Positions 58,066 to 64,000 of a DNA stretch of 64,000 nucleotides are shown in pieces. Location: positions 1 to 64,000 of the IMG/VR virus record IMGVR_UViG_3300010413_000017; one strand, written 5' to 3'. The stretch is from a virus. Positions within the stretch are counted from its first letter, which is position 1. Each line of letters starts with the position of its first letter. The position numbers were made by a program, and so were the translations under genes. The notes beneath the pieces are model-generated. The model had not been told where the DNA came from. It ran no database searches and worked only from the letters and a program-made list of their open reading frames with translations.

Positions 58066-58425
58066 TTACTTCCTCCTGTTTCTGAGTCTGTTCAAGTACA
58101 CGTACATGTCACAGTCATGAACAGATTCTTTCCTGTCATTCCGTTGAATACGAAAGGTGCCACCAAGGACATTGATATCAACTTCGATATGTCCATGTCT
58201 GTCTGTATAAAGACGCGCAACCGGCCGTCCAGAAGACGCTTGTGCAAGCTCCTGTCTAAGCCTGCTGAGTAAGCTGTCGCCTCCGCATGAACATACGTCA
58301 CCCCTATACATGCTGGACGGTCTGTCTTCGTCAAACGACCTTGTAAACGCAGTCCCACAGCTTCTACAGAAGTTGTCGTCAGAACTTACTTCCCATCCAC
58401 AGTCAGTACAAATCATGTCGTCCAT
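58066..58425 (-). CDS. Zinc-ribbon protein
   Basis: The 119-residue protein has an N-terminal double ribbon (CTDCGWEVSSDDNFCRSCG, then CSCGG) of the kind seen in zinc_ribbon_2 adaptors. A strand-rich C-terminal part follows (PVARLYTDRHGHIEVDINVLGG, TFRIQRND). The start is preceded by AAAGGAG. Its stop abuts the glycosyltransferase start. The 131 bases before it hold no clear gene. Confidence 0.6.
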   Translation of the reverse strand: MDDMICTDCGWEVSSDDNFCRSCGTAFTRSFDEDRPSSMYRGDVCSCGGDSLLSRLRQELAQASSGRPVARLYTDRHGHIEVDINVLGGTFRIQRNDRKESVHDCDMYVYLNRLRNRRK

Positions 58426-58556
58426 AACTTTCTCCTTTTTTATGTTAGCAGTTCTGGTCTTCCGGTTATAATTTATTGTTTCGTTTCCCCTTGTTGTAGT
58501 GTTTAATGAATAAACGAAGGAGTTCGTGGGTATCTGTAATCGAGCCTCCTCCTTGT

Positions 58557-59630
58557 TTATCGTTTGGTGAACCTGCTTTTGCGTTTTGGTACTACAGCGG
58601 CCTCCACTTCTAGCCAGTCCTTCTCGGCAAGCGTTTTGAGTTCTGCTAAGTCTTCGGGAGAGTCCTCAAGGAATGAAATGAATGACTGGCGTTTAAACGT
58701 CTTGTCGCCCCACTTAATCTCTTTGTCCCCATACATATAGTCAATGAGGGAATTAATATCGTCTATGCCGTAGTCGAACAAAATGGAAAACTCGGCCATA
58801 CGAAACGGTTTTGCTACTTTGTTGCGTTTGAAATTAGCCTTGACTGTCACCCCATATGTGCGTTTCTGTCCACGAAACGTTTTATCCAGCTTGCCGGTGT
58901 GGGCTAACCAGCATACTTGGTGTGTATAAAAATCGAGGGCTTTGCCGCCAGTTCTATAGTGCTTCTCACCAAACATCTGCCCAATCTTTTCTCGTACTTG
59001 AGAAATACAAATAAGTGTGGAATCCTTGCCTTGCATACTTTTACACAGATGATTGAAAAAACCTGAGCTAAAAAACTTAGCCTTCTCTGCGCCCATAGAA
59101 CCGGGGGCTTTCTGTTCGTCAAGTATTTTTTGCATTCTGTCAGCCGCCGCGTCTGGCACAAGTGCGTCGACTGAATCTATAACATAAATCAGACACTGCC
59201 CGGGTGTGAGAGCGTTAACGCGCCTAAGATAATCTGTCCCGAAATCCTCCGCGATGGGTGTCTGAATCCATGTGACAGCGCTAACGAAGTCATCTCCATA
59301 CATGTCTTCGATGGGGAAGTCCATGACTCCTTCAACGTTGTTGTAAACGATGAAAAGCTCTTTTATGGGCGGATAGAGGGCAGAGGGTTTCGCTTTTAAG
59401 TTGTAAAAAGCGTGGGCGCAAGCCTCCAAGGAGAGGAGCGTTTTCCCGCTTGAGCCGTCTCCGACAATGTTAACAATCCTACCTCTGGCCCAACCTCCAC
59501 TTAGACCTCTTTGGGAGGCGGCGAGGTTGAGCAGGGTCGAGCCCGTATCAATGAACTCGACCCTTTCACCCCGCTCCACTGGCTTCCGTGCCAGCTTCTC
59601 TGTTTCCTCGACGATTGCTGATTTAGCCAT
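58557..59630 (-). CDS. RecA/UvsX-like recombinase
   Basis: The 357-residue protein has Walker A GDGSSGKT (57-64), YVIDSVDAL as Walker B and LICISQVREKIG as the loop 1 region, with SMGAEKAKFFS before it. It lacks the RecA C-terminal domain and has a basic tail (PKRKSRFTKR). It drives strand exchange in recombination and replication. It shares one base with the ssDNA-binding gene. Confidence 0.87.
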   Translation of the reverse strand: MAKSAIVEETEKLARKPVERGERVEFIDTGSTLLNLAASQRGLSGGWARGRIVNIVGDGSSGKTLLSLEACAHAFYNLKAKPSALYPPIKELFIVYNNVEGVMDFPIEDMYGDDFVSAVTWIQTPIAEDFGTDYLRRVNALTPGQCLIYVIDSVDALVPDAAADRMQKILDEQKAPGSMGAEKAKFFSSGFFNHLCKSMQGKDSTLICISQVREKIGQMFGEKHYRTGGKALDFYTHQVCWLAHTGKLDKTFRGQKRTYGVTVKANFKRNKVAKPFRMAEFSILFDYGIDDINSLIDYMYGDKEIKWGDKTFKRQSFISFLEDSPEDLAELKTLAEKDWLEVEAAVVPKRKSRFTKR

Positions 59631-60622
59631 TATCTACGCCGTCTCGGAGTTGGACGGGGAGCCTCTTCCTCTTCATACTCCTCATCAGGTTGTACCTCTT
59701 CTCTTTCGGCTTCTTCTTCTGCGTACTCTGACTGCCAAAGTTCATGGCAAGGATTGTAGAGTTCGCATCCGGACAAGCACTCTTCATACGCCTCAAACGA
59801 TTCTCCAAAGACCCCACCATGAGGACAGGTAGGAGAACTCTTTTTGAAGCTTCTGGGAGTCCCCGGCACAGTTTCAGCCGCCATATCCTCAACTTCCAGA
59901 CCAGCCCAGAACGCCTTTTTGACCTGCTCATAGGTCGGAATGTCGAGCAGTTCATCTAAGGTCGGAACGTTGTCGATGATTGAGTCAGGAATATCATCTT
60001 CACGCTCTGAGAACTGAAAGCCAGTCCACTGTTGCTGAGTTTTACTGCCTTTGATTTGGAAGGCGATGGAGCGTCCCTCTTCGGCAGTCGGGTCAGCAAA
60101 GGCGACAACCCCGCCAGTCCGAGGCTTTTTGCAGATGTTCATGACGTTATTCTGGAAGAACCAATGAGCCACAGTCCAGATTTGAATGCCTTTAGACTCG
60201 TTGTCTCTGTCCAGAATGGCGTAGACTGAATACCGCTTCGGACGTGCACTATCAATCTGGCCTTTAACATCGTCAGAGGGATTGTCTACCCGCCTTAACT
60301 TCTCGCGGTATTCGCAGATAGGACAGTTCTTGTTGTATGTCCTAAAGAGGCAGATGAAATCGTCCTCATTAGGTCCGATAAACCTATGGACATAGAGGTC
60401 GACAAGGTAAGTGGGTTCTCCCTCGTTCTTCACAGGGTCATTTGGGCCTGCGAAGTAGGGGAGGACATCAACAAGATGTTCGCCAATATCCGGGTTGAAG
60501 ATTGACAAGCTACCTAACTTGTTTCTGTCCAGAATCCCCCTTCGCCTGTCTTCTCGGGTGTCATAGGTTTCCTGCGTGCGTTGGCGTAAGCCCGCACTAA
60601 GTGCTTTTCTGCGATCTTTCAA
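59630..60622 (-). CDS. ssDNA-binding protein (gp32-like)
   Basis: The start is TTG 60622 with AGGAG upstream. The 330-residue protein has a basic N-terminus, an OB-fold-like core with LPYFAGP, HRFIGP and a zinc site around CPICEY (Cys100, Cys103). A second Cys cluster lies at about 270-297 (CPHGG, ECLSGC, PC) and a long Glu-rich tail ends in PRPTPRRRR. This matches gp32-type proteins that coat ssDNA. It is located between recombinase and a mediator candidate. Confidence 0.8.
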   Translation of the reverse strand: MKDRRKALSAGLRQRTQETYDTREDRRRGILDRNKLGSLSIFNPDIGEHLVDVLPYFAGPNDPVKNEGEPTYLVDLYVHRFIGPNEDDFICLFRTYNKNCPICEYREKLRRVDNPSDDVKGQIDSARPKRYSVYAILDRDNESKGIQIWTVAHWFFQNNVMNICKKPRTGGVVAFADPTAEEGRSIAFQIKGSKTQQQWTGFQFSEREDDIPDSIIDNVPTLDELLDIPTYEQVKKAFWAGLEVEDMAAETVPGTPRSFKKSSPTCPHGGVFGESFEAYEECLSGCELYNPCHELWQSEYAEEEAEREEVQPDEEYEEEEAPRPTPRRRR

Positions 60623-60660
60623 ACGGTTTTCTCCTGTATTAAATTTGTGTAGTTAGGGTG

Positions 60661-61152
60661 TTACTGCGCCGGAACAGCTGAACGGCTAGGACGCTTTTCT
60701 CCAAGCGCCTCCTTGAGTTTCTTACTGACCTGTTCCTGAACAAGGTCAGCACCAACAGTGCTACGCGGCTCGGAGAAGTAGCTGGTCAGGTGCAAATCAA
60801 CCAGCTTTTCCAAGCCCTTGCGCTTGTGTTCCAAAGCCCGAACGACGGCTCGGAGCATATTCAGCTCGTATTTAGCGAGGATGATTTCCTCTTCCAGTTC
60901 TTGGAATTCGGGCTGTCTGGCGATGAAGTTTTTGAGGACAGCTTCTGTGACACGTTCTGTTGCAGTTTCTCTGAGTTGTTGGTCGAGCTGAGCGATTAAG
61001 ACATCTTTCCTGAGTTCCAAGCGTGAGACTACACGCTCGGCTTCGACTGCCTGCTCGCTATAGCTCAACACGTTGCTAGGATGTTTTACCCATTCGTCGT
61101 CGAGGGCAAATTTGTCAATGCTGACATCTGCCTCTACCTGAGATTTGTCCAT
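60661..61152 (-). CDS. Helical protein, recombination mediator candidate
   Basis: The 163-residue protein is almost all helix/coiled coil (QAVEAERVVSRLELRKDVLIAQLDQQ, FQELEEEIILAKYELNMLRAVVRAL). It starts with GGAGG upstream and directly precedes the ssDNA-binding gene. By position and shape it could load the recombinase as UvsY does in T4; sequence alone does not prove this. Confidence 0.55.
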   Translation of the reverse strand: MDKSQVEADVSIDKFALDDEWVKHPSNVLSYSEQAVEAERVVSRLELRKDVLIAQLDQQLRETATERVTEAVLKNFIARQPEFQELEEEIILAKYELNMLRAVVRALEHKRKGLEKLVDLHLTSYFSEPRSTVGADLVQEQVSKKLKEALGEKRPSRSAVPAQ

Positions 61153-61171
61153 AATTCCTCCTTACTTTATT

Positions 61172-61189
61172 ATAGCCTGTACCGGCTAT
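61172..61189. other. Hairpin between array 1 and the coiled-coil gene
   Basis: ATAGCC-TGTACC-GGCTAT, a perfect 6-pair stem, lies 36 bases beyond the last regular repeat of array 1. It may end or process the array transcript. It is weak as a terminator. Confidence 0.4.
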
Positions 61190-61225
61190 TTTGGAAGTTA
61201 AAAGTGTGAGTGCGCTCAGCTTCTT

Positions 61226-61459
61226 TGGGTTCCTTATTGTTTTTGGCTCGCTTTTGGTGTTTGGTGTCCTTGGACAAGATAGCTCGCTTGCCACTTTTGG
61301 GTTTCTTAGAGTCAATGGCTCGCTTTCCTCTGATGGGTTTCTTATTATAACTGGCTCGCTTGCCACTTTTGGGTTTCTTAACCTATAGGACTCGCTTCTG
61401 GTTAATGGGTTTCTTTATGCAGGTGGCTCGCTTATATCTGATGGGTGCCTTGGGCGTGT
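61226..61459. repeat. TIGR-like array 1 (36-base period, two alternating repeats)
   Basis: On the + strand repeat B (consensus TGGGTTTCTT) starts at 61226, 61262, 61298, 61334, 61370, 61406 and 61442, and repeat A (TGGCTCGCTT) at 61244, 61280, 61316, 61352, 61388 and 61424, each with exactly 36-base spacing. All gaps between A and B are 8 bases and differ, except gccacttt, which occurs twice (61290 and 61362). End repeats are degenerate. On the - strand the units read AAGAAACCCA-N8-AAGCGAGCCA-N8. Two spacers per 36-base unit is the hallmark of tandem interspaced guide RNA arrays, not CRISPR. Confidence 0.9.
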
Positions 61460-61463
61460 TGAC

Positions 61464-62492
61464 TTAAGCCACATCGTCAGGTGAAACAGACTCTCGTCCG
61501 GCCTCTACAGGAACCGGTGTAGCGTCATAAACCCAGCCACGTTCCTCTGGCATAATCGTTCTGTGCGGCCCGTCTAGAACTGCCTCTGCGTATAGAGGTG
61601 AAGTAGGTAATCCCAAAAGTGTTCTGCCTACATACCAATAGTCCGCAAGGAAGTGCTTCATAATGACACGCAGTGCGGCCATGTGCCTGTGATTAGGAAC
61701 GGTCTCTTTCCATGGTTTCTCGACAAGCCTGTGCCGACCGTTATGTAAGCCAAATGTCTTAACAAGTTTCTCAGAGTTATCCAACTTGGAGCGCGTTTTG
61801 TCGTACAGATAACCATACGCGCTACCTTTGTTCCTCTGTTTCATCTGTGAGTTAGCCATAGTGAAGAGAGCAGTCCGAAGAGACCTGTTACCACCACTAG
61901 GTTCCCCCGGAGTATAGCGGGCGTGGGCGGGAGTGTGCAGTCCAGTGTACCTCCACAGACTGGAGGCGTGCTTCGCCTTTGCCAGATCTATGTAGACAAG
62001 GCAGTAAGCTATGGTCACAAAGCCAACAGAATGTACTCCCAATGCGGCTTGCACCAACGGGTTCGTTTGGGCAATCTCGTTAACCGTTTTTTTGAGTGCG
62101 TGCGTACGCTTGCTCAACAGAGACGTTAATTGGTCGAGTTGTATAGACAGAAACTCGGCTGTTTCTGGGTTAAGAGTATCTGTACGCCTTCGATACGCGC
62201 GTAACTGATTGCCGATTTTGGTGTGGAGTTTCAAGACTTGGTTCCTGTCATCCACTTGGGCTTTGAGACGTTCAAACAGTTCAGGACGCTCCCGAAAGAT
62301 GCCATGGTGCCGCATGTGAGTGATGGGGTCTACCACGCATGTGTTATCGGGAGTATACCTTCCACCTTTGCTTTTGGGTTTCAGCCTGTGTGTGTCGAAG
62401 CTTTCAGTAGGTTCACCTAGTGGTTGTCCAGTAAATGCGTCAACTCCAAGTTGTTTCTCCTTAGTCGTACGTTTCAGTTCTTCTTTTGCCAC
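61464..62492 (-). CDS. TasH-like protein: HNH nuclease fused to a Nop/Transposase_20-like RNA-binding region
   Basis: The start is GTG 62492 with AAAGGAGAG upstream; 342 residues. The N-terminal HNH motif has His35 (FDTHRLKPKSKGG), Asn50 (TPDN) and His62-His63 (MRHHG). A helical linker at about 75-145 leads to a C-terminal region with ALGVHSVGFVTIA, LWRYTGLHTPA and GGNRSLRTALFTMAN, the pattern of the IS110 Transposase_20 / Nop guide-RNA-binding fold. Arrays flank it on both sides. In TIGR-Tas systems such proteins bind 36-base guides and the HNH domain is the presumed DNA-cutting part. The RuvC-like DEDD domain of IS110 is absent. Confidence 0.85.
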   Translation of the reverse strand: MAKEELKRTTKEKQLGVDAFTGQPLGEPTESFDTHRLKPKSKGGRYTPDNTCVVDPITHMRHHGIFRERPELFERLKAQVDDRNQVLKLHTKIGNQLRAYRRRTDTLNPETAEFLSIQLDQLTSLLSKRTHALKKTVNEIAQTNPLVQAALGVHSVGFVTIAYCLVYIDLAKAKHASSLWRYTGLHTPAHARYTPGEPSGGNRSLRTALFTMANSQMKQRNKGSAYGYLYDKTRSKLDNSEKLVKTFGLHNGRHRLVEKPWKETVPNHRHMAALRVIMKHFLADYWYVGRTLLGLPTSPLYAEAVLDGPHRTIMPEERGWVYDATPVPVEAGRESVSPDDVA

Positions 62493-62527
62493 GCTGTGCT
62501 CTCCTTTTGAGATTCGTTACTAAACGC

Positions 62528-62663
62528 TGGGTTTCTTCAAACTGATGGCTCGCTTAAGGTTTTTGGGTTTCTTGAGTATGCTGACTCGCTTTCCAATGTT
62601 GGGTTTCTTAGATGATGTGGCTCACTTGGTATTTATGGGTTTCTTTCAGGGCTTGGCTCTTAC
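62528..62663. repeat. TIGR-like array 2 (36-base period), between polymerase and tasH-like gene
   Basis: Repeat B (TGGGTTTCTT, invariant) starts at 62528, 62564, 62600 and 62636. Repeat A starts at 62546 (TGGCTCGCTT), 62582 (TGACTCGCTT), 62618 (TGGCTCACTT) and, degenerate, 62654. The seven 8-base spacers in + orientation are caaactga, aaggtttt, gagtatgc, tccaatgt, agatgatg, ggtattta and tcagggct. None equals a spacer of array 1. The array fills the space from 6 bases before the polymerase stop to the ribosome-site region of the tasH-like gene. Confidence 0.9.
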
Positions 62664-62668
62664 CTAGT

Positions 62669-64000
62669 TTATAGCCCGTTGGGGGCGTACTTCCCATCTA
62701 AAAACTCAGTATAGGGAACCTTTTTCTTAGTTGACCAAGGAGCGTCGATATCACACAACTCGAACTCAACTTCGAGTGGCACGTTACACCAAGAATGTAC
62801 TTGCAACGCCCTTTCAGACATAATCCAGTTCGCCATAGTCACAACTCGATGAAGTTCCTCTGGCTGAACACTCAGCAAAATACAATCGTGAATCTGGCCG
62901 AGGATAACTGAACTTAGCCTGTCTTTTTTTAGAAACTTGCTGAGTTCTATCAGGCTCCACAGTAAGATATGAAAAGCTGTTCCCTGAATTGGAGTGTTCA
63001 AAATCTCATTCCTAGCCAAGTAGCCTTGGCGTCTGAACCCATATTTGAGGGGTACACGACCGGTCTTATAATAGCGTGCTACCCATTTTTCTTTCCATTT
63101 GGCGTAGGTAGAGAACTGTTTCCAGAACCTGTTCTCTTCTGCTTGAATGTGCTCTGTGAAAACATCCAAAGAAGTAAGCTTCTGGTTCATTAAATGTTCT
63201 CGTAAAGAAGAGCCGTCGGCAAGGAGTAGTTGCTCTCCGTCTTTCCAGAGTTTCTCAGCACAAGGTCTGTACCACGAGCCGTATAACTGAGCAAAAACAA
63301 ACGCTCCTTTAACAAGATTGCGTACAGCTTTTGTAATCTGGTCTCGGGGTAATAGGTATACTCGTTCGGTCTGGTCCCTGTGCATATCTGACGTGGGGTC
63401 TTTACAGTAACGAATAAGTTCAGGGTCTTGGGTGAACGTTGCCGCAATCCGGACTTCGTGCATTCCAAAGTCTATTTCAAGAAGTTGTTGGCCGTGATGA
63501 GGAAACATACCGCTTCGCACAAGCTGAGTCATACGCTCGTCGCGAGCTGGAATGTTTTGTAAATTAGGACGGCTCGATGAACCTCGATATGTTCTTACTC
63601 TGTGAAGATGGAAAAAGGGATGTAAAGTCTCCTTATAGATTTCACGGATAATCCCTTTTATATAGGTAGATTCAGTTTTAGTTGCACTACGGAGTCGAGT
63701 TACATCAATCAAGAAAGAGCGTAGACTCTGTTGTGGAAGAGTCCGAGAGAACTCCTCAATGTCCTCTTTGTCTAAGGTGGGATTTCCCTTCGCTGACTTC
63801 TTCCTAGGTTCGATCCCAACATAGTCAAAGAGAAGAGTTTTGAGTTGTGGAGCAGACCCGGGGTTAAGTGGAACGCCTGTCTTCTTTTCCCATAACCGAG
63901 CGTAGTGAGAGTCCATGACTCTCGCTTTTGCGGCCTTGCTCTCCTCTGAGATAGTGGTAAACGCTTCTTGGAATACCTCAGAGGAAGCTCTAAAGCCTGT
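62669..64000 (-). CDS. polA: DNA polymerase I family polymerase, 5' end outside the window
   Basis: The frame is open to the right edge with no stop, so ATG 63916 is probably internal. Family A motifs are motif A LLEIDFGMHEVRIAA, motif B RNLVKGAFVFAQLYG and motif C GQIHDCILL, where the usual HDE is HDC. RPNLQNIPARDERM precedes motif A. Only the palm/fingers/thumb part is visible; any exonuclease domain lies beyond the window. It replicates the phage genome and is followed by array 2. Confidence 0.9.
   Translation of the reverse strand, partial: TGFRASSEVFQEAFTTISEESKAAKARVMDSHYARLWEKKTGVPLNPGSAPQLKTLLFDYVGIEPRKKSAKGNPTLDKEDIEEFSRTLPQQSLRSFLIDVTRLRSATKTESTYIKGIIREIYKETLHPFFHLHRVRTYRGSSSRPNLQNIPARDERMTQLVRSGMFPHHGQQLLEIDFGMHEVRIAATFTQDPELIRYCKDPTSDMHRDQTERVYLLPRDQITKAVRNLVKGAFVFAQLYGSWYRPCAEKLWKDGEQLLLADGSSLREHLMNQKLTSLDVFTEHIQAEENRFWKQFSTYAKWKEKWVARYYKTGRVPLKYGFRRQGYLARNEILNTPIQGTAFHILLWSLIELSKFLKKDRLSSVILGQIHDCILLSVQPEELHRVVTMANWIMSERALQVHSWCNVPLEVEFELCDIDAPWSTKKKVPYTEFLDGKYAPNGL

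Noticed and set aside
58440-58560. A 24-residue peptide after recA starting with ATT, behind a strong GGAGGAGG
   Set aside because: The ribosome-site-like sequence is good, but no ATG, GTG or TTG is in frame and the peptide is short; not enough to list as a gene.
61115-61388. Reading frames on both strands across array 1 (65-83 codons)
   Set aside because: They exist because the 36-base period is a multiple of three, giving a 12-residue repeat with no stop. They have no ribosome sites and overlap the array fully.
61226-61459. The repeats as a CRISPR array
   Set aside because: Two different 10-base repeats alternate with 8-base spacers; CRISPR has one repeat of 21 bases or more, longer spacers and Cas genes, none of which are here.
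61464-62492. The TasH-like gene as an IS110 insertion sequence
   Set aside because: The DEDD RuvC domain is missing, HNH is present, there are no IS ends, and arrays with 36-base period flank the gene.

Overview
The window is a piece of a tailed double-stranded DNA phage genome (Caudoviricetes) with a long non-contractile tail. It has head-tail connector genes, a tail tube, a 1308-residue tape measure, a lambda-J-like tip protein and large fibres, but no sheath, rRNA or host core genes. The host cannot be named from the sequence. Two hints are a class II (adenosylcobalamin-type) ribonucleotide reductase and nucleotide-sugar and polysaccharide enzymes; the latter suggest a host with a polysaccharide surface. 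Gene starts use ATG, GTG and TTG with clear AGGAG-type ribosome sites, and ATGA or TAATG overlaps are common, so most genes are translationally coupled.

Layout. From 1 to 27.2 kb everything reads on the + strand: two His-x-His repeat proteins, connector and tail completion proteins, tail tube, tail assembly chaperones, tape measure, minor tail proteins in tandem duplicate pairs, a NlpC/P60 peptidase, the tip protein, three glycine-rich fibre proteins and a group of small membrane proteins. Transcription converges at about 27.2 kb, where there is a strong hairpin. From there to the right edge all protein genes read on the - strand: (a) 27.3-35.7 kb, glycosyltransferases, a transketolase split into two genes, a radical SAM protein, an EEP-fold phosphatase/nuclease, a NADAR protein and a 31-residue polybasic peptide; (b) 35.7-39.4 kb, a papain-like protease, lipoproteins, an alginate-lyase-like enzyme, a methyltransferase and an RmlC-like epimerase; (c) 39.8-42.5 kb, a sugar kinase, sugar nucleotidyltransferase and NAD-dependent epimerase; (d) 42.5-48.3 kb, a split Rad50/SbcC with Mre11/SbcD, a thymidylate-synthase homologue and an endolysin; (e) 48.5-54.4 kb, tRNA genes, a resolvase-like nuclease, a nucleotidase and the ribonucleotide reductase; (f) 54.4-64 kb, a VWA protein, dCMP deaminase, RecA-like recombinase, ssDNA-binding protein and DNA polymerase I.

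The most remarkable element is at 61.2-62.7 kb. A protein with an N-terminal HNH nuclease motif and a C-terminal region resembling the Transposase_20/Nop guide-RNA-binding fold is flanked on both sides by arrays with an exact 36-base period. Each period holds two different 10-base repeats separated by 8-base spacers. This matches the TIGR-Tas type of RNA-guided system (TasH subtype) known from phages. A second striking feature is a complete tRNA-Thr gene lying in frame inside the class II ribonucleotide reductase, between the catalytic domain and the C-terminal cysteine motif. Other unusual points are a split Rad50, a probable phage heptose-nucleotide pathway fed by a split transketolase, a patch of broken tRNA-like sequences on both strands at 54.1-54.4 kb, and several genes shorter than 60 codons fixed in place by start/stop overlaps.
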